Source: Pseudomonas sp. C2B4
GTDB taxonomy: Bacteria > Pseudomonadota > Gammaproteobacteria > Pseudomonadales > Pseudomonadaceae
Direction: 5' to 3'
Length of the DNA: 64,000 nucleotides
Assembly (NCBI RefSeq): GCF_013359695.1
Contig: NZ_JABFMU010000004.1
Span: forward strand, 62,001 to 126,000
The notes under the pieces are model-generated. The model was given only the letters and a program-made list of their open reading frames with translations. It was not told the DNA's origin and did no database searches. Position numbers and translations under genes: made by a program. Below are positions 26,003-33,080 of the stretch, one piece after another. Numbering within the stretch: position 1 is the first letter of the stretch; the number at the start of each line of letters is the position of its first letter.

Positions 26003-26479
26003 ATGACAGAGACATTATCTTCGCTGGACCTCAACATTCTGGACTGCCTGCAGGAGGATCCCAGGATGTCGATGACAACGCTCGCTGAGCGTATGAACAG
26101 CTCGGTGTCACCGTGTTGGCGTCGGGTTAAAAGAATGGAGGAGCTTGGCGTGATTCGCGGCTACAGCCTGCAACTCGATCGCAAAGCGCTTGGCCTAGGC
26201 ATCGAGGCGTATGTATTTGTGAATATCACCTCGCACCTTGAAAAGGATGCGGCTGAGTTTGAACGCTCGATTCAGGATATCGACGAGATTTTGGAGTGCT
26301 ACATCCTTTCAGGAAAGGAAGACTATCTGCTCAAAATTGTCGCCACCGATCTGGATGGATTTGCAACGTTCAGCCGGAAGGTATTGGCTGGGTTGCCTCA
26401 CGTGGAAGAGGTAAGAAGTGGGTTTGTCATGCACAAGATAAAGCAGAGCAATAAGCTGCCGTTGCCCCGCAATCCGTAA
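26003..26479 (+). CDS. Lrp/AsnC-family regulator of the catabolic operon
   Basis: A 158-aa regulator. The N-terminal helix-turn-helix (LDLNILDCLQEDPRMSMTTLAERMNSSVSPCWRRVKRMEE) is followed by the RAM ligand-binding domain (AYVFVNITSHLE, ILECYILSGKEDYLLKIVATDL). It is divergent from the formamidase-dioxygenase-kynureninase operon, as KynR is from kyn genes in Pseudomonas, so it most likely activates the operon when the substrate or a kynurenine is present. It resembles the core-genome Lrp protein at 46561 in plan but is distinct in sequence. Confidence 0.88.
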   Translation: MTETLSSLDLNILDCLQEDPRMSMTTLAERMNSSVSPCWRRVKRMEELGVIRGYSLQLDRKALGLGIEAYVFVNITSHLEKDAAEFERSIQDIDEILECYILSGKEDYLLKIVATDLDGFATFSRKVLAGLPHVEEVRSGFVMHKIKQSNKLPLPRNP

Positions 26480-26506
26480 CGGTCAAGCTGAGGAAGGAGC
26501 GTCCCA

Positions 26507-26922
26507 GTGATTCCTCCCTTGGCAGCACCGGGGCATCTTCAGTACGAGCGGCAACTCATTAAAAAATTTGTCGGGGCATACCCACTTGGTCTCGGCCTCG
26601 CCGCTGCGCTCGGTGGGCGACTTGAGCGCCGGCAGTTTGCGCCAATCCTGTTGCTTCATCTTCCCGTCGAATTCAGCGAGCAGATAAACATCGATGCCAG
26701 CGATGACTGACTGAATCTTTTCCGATCTTCGGGGGGGTTATCCATGAACATCCGAGGGACCACAAAGGCCGTGTTGGTCCTGGCGACAAAGACTATATTC
26801 ATGCCCTTACCCCTATTCCACTGAGCAATCATGGCCGTCCAGACGGTCACCCAGCCGGGACAAATGGGGCACTTGGCAGGTGACGTGCCGGCGCTCTTCA
26901 TCTTGACGGTTGCCTTGGCCAT
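26507..26922 (-). pseudogene. Possible broken hypothetical gene
   Basis: A minus-strand frame begins MAKATVKMKSAGTSP with a CPICPGW motif. After about 75 residues the protein-like sequence continues in another frame (VYLLAEFDGKMKQQDW, then VCPDKFFNELPLVLK), as if one frameshift had broken a single gene of about 135 codons. No family was recognised. It lies in the 1043-bp region 26480-27522, which otherwise holds the MITE-like element and the 7-bp repeats. Confidence 0.3.
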
Positions 26923-27177
26923 CTTGACGCCCCGCTCGCAATTGGGCGCTCGGCCCCGGACACACAATGGGGCCTAAGAGCAGGTTTGACTGTCAGGATC
27001 GGGCCAAAATCGCGTTTCTACGCAATTATTTGGTCTGTTGATCAACCAAGCGCCGACAGATTTCACGTAGCAACGCAGTCTTCAAGACGGTGCCCGGTTT
27101 TTTTTCACAGCCTAAGGCGTTTTCTGGCTGCCACGACTGACCGGTTTGGAAACAGCCCTTCGCGACAGGCAAAAAAC

Positions 27178-27363
27178 GGCCGATTCTGTTGAAAAAGTCG
27201 GTCTGCCCAAACTGCCTGATCATTGACTGGTGAAAACGCCTTTTTTGCACGCTGCTACGTGAAATCCGAGTCCGGAAGCCTCTGCCAACAGTAAAGATTT
27301 CAATCTCGGACGCGTACTTTTCTGATGCGCAAACTATGGCCGACTTTTTCAACAGAATCGGCC
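27178..27363. mobile_element. 186-bp MITE-like element with perfect 24-bp inverted ends
   Basis: The left arm (27178-27201) and right arm (27340-27363) are perfect reverse complements over 24 bp, with GACTTTTTCAACAGAATC as the central part. They enclose 138 bp with no open frame of note. Arms of this kind occur at the ends of insertion sequences. No clear target duplication is visible. A single degenerate arm recurs at about 13325-13350. Confidence 0.6.
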
Positions 27364-27486
27364 AAAAGCGGTCAATCGAAGACCTACGAAAGTGGGACGA
27401 TTCAAGAAGCGTCAGCTATACATCTAGGTTCCGTAGCTGCAGGTGAATCCACTTTTGATTGCACTGGAAGGACGGATATGGAAGGT

Positions 27487-27507
27487 AGAAGATAGAAGAT
27501 AGAAGAT
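27487..27507. repeat. Three tandem AGAAGAT units just upstream of a gene
   Basis: Three exact 7-bp units end 15 bp before the start codon of the TIGR02391 gene. A change in copy number would move the ribosome binding or promoter spacing. The tract is short, so any slippage would be modest. Confidence 0.6.
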
Positions 27508-27522
27508 CGAGGACGCACAGGG

Positions 27523-28347
27523 ATGGACAAAATGGAGCCAATGTTTACGCAATCGCAATTGGAGGCCATCGCAGCGGCGCTTGGCCATACCGAAGAGGGT
27601 TTGACAGGTCCCGAGATCGGTATGCTTCTCCCCTTGGCTAGAATGGTCGACCCGGGTGCTATCACTAAACGTACCCGTATCTACAATGCATTTGTTGAGA
27701 GCCAGAATTCGCGGCGCGATCGGCGTGCGGTTTTAAAATTCATCCGGGTCGCCATGAAGCCTGAGCGGTATCTTAGGCATTCCGAACGTTTCGAGCCCCT
27801 TCGGACCAACCTGAACCGTGCGTTACTGTTTTCTGGGCTATTCGTTGCAGCCTCTGGAGAAATTGAAACTATTAAGGCTGCTGAAACTTTAGGTGACGCT
27901 TTTCGGCGGGCTAATGAACTACGTGAAGATATGCTCAGCCGTGAAGTACATGAAGATATCCTTAAGTTTTGCCGCGCAGAGCTTCTTGCAGATGACTATT
28001 TTCACGTTGTTCTCGAAGCGATGAAAAGCATAGCTTCGAAGCTACAGGCTCGCACTGGACTAATAGACGACGGAGCTGTTCTGGTTGATCGTGCATTGGG
28101 TGGAACTCCTCCTATGCTCGCCATCAATGCGCTTTCGACGGAGAGTGAAAAGGGTGAGCAAAGGGGGTTTGCCAATTTGGTGAAAGGGACGTTTGGTATG
28201 TTCCGTAACCCCACCGCTCATGCTGCAAGAATTCATTGGCCGATCGGGAAGAAAGATGCAGAAGACTTGCTGACACTCGCGTCGATGATTCATCGAAAAA
28301 TTGATGCCTCAACGATGCCGTCCAGGCTTAATGCAGACCAGCCATAG
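27523..28347 (+). CDS. TIGR02391 (Ymh) family protein, HEPN-like
   Basis: A 274-aa protein. The C-terminal half has the hallmark of the TIGR02391/Hypoth_Ymh family: SIASKLQARTG, DRALGGTPPMLAIN and KGTFGMFRNPTAHAARIHW. The RNPTAH string is an R-x4-H motif of the HEPN ribonuclease type, which supports an RNA-targeting or abortive role. The N-terminal 110 residues are not recognised. Proteins of this family often lie in defence islands, as here, next to a reverse transcriptase on the opposite strand. The short tandem repeat before its start is unusual. Confidence 0.78.
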   Translation: MDKMEPMFTQSQLEAIAAALGHTEEGLTGPEIGMLLPLARMVDPGAITKRTRIYNAFVESQNSRRDRRAVLKFIRVAMKPERYLRHSERFEPLRTNLNRALLFSGLFVAASGEIETIKAAETLGDAFRRANELREDMLSREVHEDILKFCRAELLADDYFHVVLEAMKSIASKLQARTGLIDDGAVLVDRALGGTPPMLAINALSTESEKGEQRGFANLVKGTFGMFRNPTAHAARIHWPIGKKDAEDLLTLASMIHRKIDASTMPSRLNADQP

Positions 28348-28487
28348 CGGTTTCAATGTAAACTTATGCACTTAAGTACAAAAAAGGCTTGTAAATAAGC
28401 GTTGCCGGGCTAGCCCTACTCACGTTCTGTTATTGGCAGGCCCGAATCAGTCGCACCAGGTTCGAATCAACCGAAATCCGAACGAGA

Positions 28488-30179
28488 CTATATTACTCCG
28501 CTCTTATCCAGATACCTTTTTAATTCTGAAACTCTAATAAACGAGTTCTTACCTGCAGGATTACCAGCAGCACCTTGAGCTGCAATCCCAACAACGTGAT
28601 AGCTTGTATTTATAACAGGTCCACCACTATTGCCAGAATACAAAGTCTTATCAACCTCACTATGCATCACACCACTTAATGGATACTTGTTAGTAAGCCT
28701 ACACTTCAAAACTCCGACATCGTTACTGCCTTCCTTGAAATTCGGGAAGCCTAGAACCGCTACACGATCACCTATATTTGGCTCTTTGATATCCTCCAGC
28801 GAGAACGCTTCTAGACCAGCGGGAGGGTCTACGATTTTCAGCACCGCAATATCAAGGTCTTTATTACGAATGATGACCTTTGCCTCGTAAATGTTTTCGT
28901 CTCCTATCCTTCTGATCAAGCACTCATTAACTTCAATCCTTTCGCCATCATTAAAATTCTCAGCAAGCACGTGTTCGCAAGTTACCAGCAAACGACCACC
29001 GATCATGAACGCGCTGCCTTGGCTATTGACAAGCTTGCCGTTTATCTCCTCATTAATTTCAATAACCCAACATTTATCCTTTATGAATTTTCCGATTTTA
29101 AAATTATCGGAGTCTTCCGGGGTAGCTATCGGGGTATTAGGAACCTTGGAGTTGATCGGTAGCATGTTGTATCTTTGAGCAAGCCTTCTGTAGACCTCCG
29201 ACTCCTCACCAACTACTTGTTTTATGTAAAGTAATCGCCCTTGTAGGTGCGTCTCAATATTTGCAGCCGAGTTGGGGTTTTTTTCTTTAAAAATCAAGGT
29301 AGAAACGTCTAAGCCAAACTTTTCTACTGAGTGTACCAAGGCTGCAGTTTTTCTAATGTATGGTCGCGGCACATTCGGTTTTTGATTGGTCACGAGCCCA
29401 GTTACGAGTTGCCGCTCACGCCCCCCTTGCAACCTGACCTTGTCTTCGTTGATTTTAAATCCATGGGTTGCGATTACAGCGGCGAGTTCATGCCCAACCT
29501 TACTGCTGTAATGGTTTGGTTTGCCGTCAAACTCACACCACTCCACCAGCTGCCTAGGTACATACTGTATTGGGGTATAGAATGAAAATGTCATATCATC
29601 AGCATAGCGTGTATAAACTGCGCGATGACGCTTCGCCAACGAGTAAAGCTCTCTATCTAAACTTGCACATATCATGTTAGATATAACTGGAGAGCTTGGT
29701 GCGCCCTGTGGCAACAGACCGTCTACAGTCGTTAAATGGGCAATTACTGATGCGGTCTCTGGGGACAGCGAATAGGGCTTCGCCATTAACATACCCCGAA
29801 CTCGCCTAAAAGTGATCGTTCCGAAAAAATTTTCTAAATCGATATTGAAGACGAATTTTTTTCTACAATGAGGCCGGGCGTTAGCAACAATAGACTGTCC
29901 AACTAGAAATGCTTTTACTGGAGCCCTTGGCTTATAGAGTTTAGAAAGCAAGGCGGCTATCCGCCCTTGGATAGTTTTAAGCTTGTCGGTCGGTGCCAAT
30001 ATTCTGCGTTTTCCGCCACTTTTCTTCGAGATTTCAAAGGCAAGATAATGCCGCTTCATTTCTCCCCGGTAGTAAAGATGCTTGATTTTTCCGTAGTCCG
30101 TCCCAAGAAGTGTTGCCAGATCTTCAGGTGCGGTGTACGGATTGAGGGTCGTGAAGTTTAGGAAAAAACCTCCATTCAT
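28488..30179 (-). CDS. Retron-type reverse transcriptase fused to trypsin-like protease
   Basis: A 563-aa fusion. Residues 1-320 are a reverse transcriptase: IDLENFF (motif A), LLPQGAPSSPVISN (motif B) and RYADDMTF (192-195, catalytic DD). The retron-diagnostic NAxxH (Asn100-His104) and VTG (259-261) are both present. Residues about 370-560 form a trypsin-like protease with His403 (TCEHVL), Asp443 (LDIAVL) and Ser518 (GNSGGP). In retrons the fused or linked effector is kept inactive by the msDNA complex and released by phage. Here the effector would be a protease. The gene is AT-rich. Upstream 30180-30542 is the place to look for the retron RNA. Confidence 0.88.
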   Translation of the reverse strand: MNGGFFLNFTTLNPYTAPEDLATLLGTDYGKIKHLYYRGEMKRHYLAFEISKKSGGKRRILAPTDKLKTIQGRIAALLSKLYKPRAPVKAFLVGQSIVANARPHCRKKFVFNIDLENFFGTITFRRVRGMLMAKPYSLSPETASVIAHLTTVDGLLPQGAPSSPVISNMICASLDRELYSLAKRHRAVYTRYADDMTFSFYTPIQYVPRQLVEWCEFDGKPNHYSSKVGHELAAVIATHGFKINEDKVRLQGGRERQLVTGLVTNQKPNVPRPYIRKTAALVHSVEKFGLDVSTLIFKEKNPNSAANIETHLQGRLLYIKQVVGEESEVYRRLAQRYNMLPINSKVPNTPIATPEDSDNFKIGKFIKDKCWVIEINEEINGKLVNSQGSAFMIGGRLLVTCEHVLAENFNDGERIEVNECLIRRIGDENIYEAKVIIRNKDLDIAVLKIVDPPAGLEAFSLEDIKEPNIGDRVAVLGFPNFKEGSNDVGVLKCRLTNKYPLSGVMHSEVDKTLYSGNSGGPVINTSYHVVGIAAQGAAGNPAGKNSFIRVSELKRYLDKSGVI

Positions 30180-30542
30180 ATTTCACCCTATTCCTTTAAA
30201 GATAATTCCCCAGAGTCGCAAAGGGATGTTGCTTGTAGCATTTTTGAGCCGGGTCGCATTTGAACAACCCTATTTAATACCCGAATGGAGGCCGAATGAG
30301 CCTACTTCACCTTCCCCGGGATCGCAAGAGCAATTAGCCAGCATACCGAACCCCCCCGACTTCGCAGTCAATTTCAGTGAATCGATCGTGTAACGTAGGC
30401 AGCGTTGCCAGCAGCTAATGGAGGGCCGCTGCCGGTCACGAAAGGCAGCTATTGGCCGATTTCTGCCTGTCGCGACCGGTTGAGTCCACAACCCAAAGCA
30501 GACATTTCAGCTTCTTGATCAGCAGGCAGTCTCCCATCAATC
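30180..30542 (-). other. Gene-free leader of the retron-type gene; candidate site of msr-msd RNA
   Basis: This 363-bp stretch has no convincing gene. Retron RNAs normally sit here, directly upstream of the reverse transcriptase. By eye I could not identify the a1/a2 inverted repeat or a branching guanosine. The 5' part (30440-30505) is a copy of the island's dispersed repeat (GGCCGATTTCTGCCTGTC then GCGACCGGTTGAGTCCAC). Confidence 0.35.
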
Positions 30543-30908
30543 CTAAAATCGAGACGGCGGTTCATTTCCAGCTTTGATTTGTGAAAAGACATGGTCTGGA
30601 TCTGCCTGGCACCAATATCTGAACAGAAGGCGAGGTTCGGAATCCCCAAAATACTGACTCAGGATGATCTCGGCGGGGATTACCAACTTAGGTTCTGCCC
30701 ATTGCTGCGCTAAAACACCTATCTGTTTGCCAGACGAACAAATAATCCACGTCGCCTTACCGCCACTGATGCCAGGCAGGTAGCCCATGCCTTGTATCGC
30801 TTCGAACGAAGTGCGCAGTGTCCCAGCTGGATCAAGCCTGATCGATGTCCTATGACTTTCTAGATCATCCCCTGCATGCACGCTGTCTCGGTCGATTCCA
30901 ATGACCAA
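30543..30908 (-). CDS. Hypothetical protein with TTG start
   Basis: A 121-aa protein that I do not recognise; it begins MVIGIDRDSVHAGDDLESHR and contains SFEAIQGMGYLPGISGGKATWI. There is no membrane segment or known motif. The start is a TTG with AAGGAG 8 bp upstream. It is the third member of a minus-strand series (RES, HEPN-like, this gene) whose first two are bounded by integron-type core sites; GCTAAC just before its ribosome binding site may be a worn cassette boundary. Confidence 0.5.
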   Translation of the reverse strand: MVIGIDRDSVHAGDDLESHRTSIRLDPAGTLRTSFEAIQGMGYLPGISGGKATWIICSSGKQIGVLAQQWAEPKLVIPAEIILSQYFGDSEPRLLFRYWCQADPDHVFSQIKAGNEPPSRF

Positions 30909-31015
30909 TATGAATGCTCCTTGTTAGCGTTGTACGGTTACTAGATTGACCAGCGTAGGGATTGCAGCGACGTTCTGTCTACAGTCCGTTTCTGGGCGGT
31001 CATGTTGAGCGTAGG

Positions 31016-31022
31016 GTTAGGC
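31016..31022 (-). repeat. attC-type core (GCCTAAC) overlapping the HEPN-like gene stop
   Basis: On the minus strand GCCTAAC spans the stop codon of the HEPN-like gene, where the R'' box of a cassette attC should lie. The matching GTTRRRY end was not found within 120 bp, so the site is probably degenerate. Confidence 0.4.
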
Positions 31023-31454
31023 ATCGCCTTTCTCCGAGGAGAACTTTTCGTTCAATTCAGTCAAGCAGTTGACCAAATCACCATGAAGATGGTCTGCCGA
31101 CACTTGCAGGGACTCTTTCCTAAAATCTCCGGCGTCGCCATAGCGCAGCATGTGGCGCTTGTAATAAGAATTGAGTGACTTCAGTTCCTTTGATGATTGA
31201 CTCGACAAGAATGGCCTACCAGCGTTTCGATCAATCTCAGCAACAAGAACTTCCAGATCATGACCGAAATGCGTTCTTAGGATTGGCTCGTACTCCTCAT
31301 AGTCATGGGCTAACAGCAACGCTTTCCCAATGCACTCAAGTCCTTGGCACAACAAATGTAGATAGACGAACCTGTGTCCTTCGTATGCTTTGACCAAGCC
31401 GCCTGCCATGACAAAACTGCGGCCTTTTTCGTACATGGGAACGGTGATACGCAC
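31017..31454 (-). CDS. HEPN-like protein in a gene-cassette context
   Basis: A 145-aa helical protein. EGHRFVYLHLLCQGLECIGKALLLAHD and FGHDLEVLVAEID have the pattern of HEPN-superfamily proteins (long helices with a conserved HDL before the third helix). I see no clear R-x4-6-H catalytic motif, so it may be a non-catalytic or nucleotidyltransferase-partner type. The start is GTG with AAAGGAGG upstream, 19 bp after the attC right end, typical of a promoterless cassette. The stop overlaps another core site. Confidence 0.6.
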   Translation of the reverse strand: MRITVPMYEKGRSFVMAGGLVKAYEGHRFVYLHLLCQGLECIGKALLLAHDYEEYEPILRTHFGHDLEVLVAEIDRNAGRPFLSSQSSKELKSLNSYYKRHMLRYGDAGDFRKESLQVSADHLHGDLVNCLTELNEKFSSEKGDA

Positions 31455-31472
31455 GCGAGCCTCCTTTGCGAT

Positions 31473-31541
31473 GCCTAACGCCTACAACACCGGAAAAACG
31501 GAGCGTAGCGTAGTTTTTTCGAGTGCTTGTAATTGTTAGGT
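31473..31541 (-). repeat. Integron attC site (69 bp)
   Basis: On the minus strand it starts ACCTAAC (R'', 31541-31535) and ends GTTAGGC (R', 31479-31473). The inner arms TACAAGCACTCGAAAAAAC and GTTTTTCCGGTGTTGTA pair imperfectly across a TACGCTACGCTCC loop. This is the layout of an attC. It lies between the stop of the RES gene and the HEPN-like gene, the expected 3' position for a RES cassette. No integron integrase is seen in the window. Confidence 0.8.
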
Positions 31542-31564
31542 TGTCGATGCTTTGAGTTTAATCT

Positions 31565-32464
31565 TCAATCCTGCCCGTGTAATATATTTTTCTCGATAGA
31601 TTTCGCAATCTCAGCATCGAACTCTTCCTTGCTCATGTTATAAACACCTATACTTTCTGGGGCATACCTTTCGGGCCATACAAACGCGCCATTTTCATCA
31701 AGATGAGTTGCTGAATTAATTATCTCGTAATCTATTAGGCCAAATTCACGCTTGGCATTAATTCTTGCAATGACACAGCTTACATTATGAAAGCATTTAT
31801 CCGATGGCTCAGATTTAATTCCAAGATTAAAGCCGCCACGATCCTTTACGCTCGGAAATGCTATTCCGTGCGCATGATTTTTGGAAAGTATGGCTTGAGA
31901 TAGCGCTCGACTGTATCGATAGTTGTTGGAGCAAGCATTTTCATCTCTCAAAACATGAGCAAAAAATCTATCTATGTAAATTTTTTTAATTGCGTCCTTT
32001 CGAGGTAATCCATTTAACATTTTTAATATGGTTCTGTCCGGATCTTTTCCAACGAAATGCATGTATCCGTTCTTTTGCACATTTGAATACTCACCAATAA
32101 CTGCAATTATCAGGGGGGATTCATTCTTTACTTTAAAGCCTGCCAATTGAACAAGCTGACCGTCATCCGGATCGACTTCAGCCAAAGCCGTTTCTATATC
32201 CGCAGATATGTAAAAGAATGGAGTTCCCTTATCATTAAGCCTGCCAACATTCACAATTTCAGCAGGTGGATAATCAAGGTCATCCACATTGGGGTAAATG
32301 CCATCGTTGATTTTTCTCGCCCGCCAGAAAGTGCTGCCTCGCCCAAGCTCTATTGATAAAATTTCGTATTCGTTAAATAGAGGTTCAATTGAGTAGTAGA
32401 ACTCTGCTTCAGAATCGCTTTTCATCGCATTAGAGAACAGTTTTTCGCATTCTTCTATATTCAT
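31565..32464 (-). CDS. RES-domain protein in an integron cassette
   Basis: A 299-aa protein with a RES domain: the Arg in STFWRARKI, YISADIETALAEV with the conserved Glu, and the Ser region HGIAFPSVKDRGG. RES toxins of Xre-RES pairs degrade NAD. This protein is longer than those toxins (about 150-230 aa), has an N-terminal helical extension and has no Xre antitoxin beside it. It is AT-rich, ends 24 bp before a 69-bp attC, and has GTTAGGC 12 bp before its ATG. Gene plus attC thus form one complete mobile cassette. A stand-alone or phage-triggered NADase is a possibility. Confidence 0.72.
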   Translation of the reverse strand: MNIEECEKLFSNAMKSDSEAEFYYSIEPLFNEYEILSIELGRGSTFWRARKINDGIYPNVDDLDYPPAEIVNVGRLNDKGTPFFYISADIETALAEVDPDDGQLVQLAGFKVKNESPLIIAVIGEYSNVQKNGYMHFVGKDPDRTILKMLNGLPRKDAIKKIYIDRFFAHVLRDENACSNNYRYSRALSQAILSKNHAHGIAFPSVKDRGGFNLGIKSEPSDKCFHNVSCVIARINAKREFGLIDYEIINSATHLDENGAFVWPERYAPESIGVYNMSKEEFDAEIAKSIEKNILHGQD

Positions 32465-32475
32465 AGCTATCTATG

Positions 32476-32482
32476 AGCCTAA
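32476..32482 (-). repeat. Cassette boundary core GTTAGGC upstream of the RES gene
   Basis: GTTAGGC on the minus strand, 12 bp before the RES start, is identical to the R' core of the attC at 31473-31479. The two would be the crossover points that free the RES cassette. No complete attC or attI is visible on the outer side. Confidence 0.5.
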
Positions 32483-32714
32483 CAGTGATTAGACCGAATT
32501 CGGCGATAACGAAATAGTAGAGAATTCTAGATAACTCCACGCTACCAATTTCGACTTTTTTTCAAAAGTCCATATAAATCATAGACCTACATTTTGCGCC
32601 AATCCCCTCAGCTGTAATCGCGCGACTTCTGCTTTTTGTCGCCAATACCACTAGCCGAAGATAGACCACGATCATTAGGTGGTCGAGGAAACTGAGTGTA
32701 ACCCTTGGCTTTGG

Positions 32715-32750
32715 GAGGCCGCTTTGGCCGATTACTGTCGGTCGCCCATG
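32715..32750. repeat. Island dispersed repeat copy
   Basis: Contains GCCGCTTTGGCCGATTACTG then TCGGTCGCC, the core of the island's degenerate repeat, in the gap between the RES and AbrB-type genes. Related traces are at about 33009-33050 (CACCAAAAGCAGTCATTCCG) and 34378-34393 (GGCCAAAAGCAGAC). Confidence 0.5.
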
Positions 32751-32803
32751 CACCGGCGTAGGATATGGGCTCAGTTCATCGGCCGAAAGTGGAGTGAGTA
32801 CCA

Positions 32804-32992
32804 ATGAGTGATTCTGTGCAGACGACTGTGAAATGTCAGGACCCAGGCGATGGCAGCGGGGATGTGATTATTGATCTCCCCTCGGACGTCCTTGCCGCAA
32901 TGAATATCGGTCTCGGTGATTTATTGACCATCGAGCTGGTTGATGGATCGATATTGCTAAAGCCAATCCGCGACGCTGACACAAAATCCTAA
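32804..32992 (+). CDS. Orphan AbrB/MazE-type antitoxin
   Basis: A 62-aa protein with the swapped-hairpin AbrB/SpoVT fold pattern: VIIDLPSDVLAAMNIGLGDLLTIELVDGSILLKPI. Such proteins are DNA-binding antitoxins that usually precede a PIN or MazF toxin. None follows here; the next gene is convergent. GGAGTG lies 8 bp before the ATG. It may be the remains of a toxin-antitoxin pair or an antitoxin acting elsewhere. Confidence 0.68.
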   Translation: MSDSVQTTVKCQDPGDGSGDVIIDLPSDVLAAMNIGLGDLLTIELVDGSILLKPIRDADTKS

Positions 32993-33080
32993 GGCTAGAG
33001 TCGACCCATTGCAGCCGGTCAGCAGCGGCAGAGTTCACCAAAAGCAGTCATTCCGATGCGTCTACGAAATTAGTGGCGAT

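Noticed and set aside
32562..32804. 80-codon minus-strand frame before the AbrB-type gene
   Set aside because: It consists partly of the dispersed repeat and has no recognisable features.
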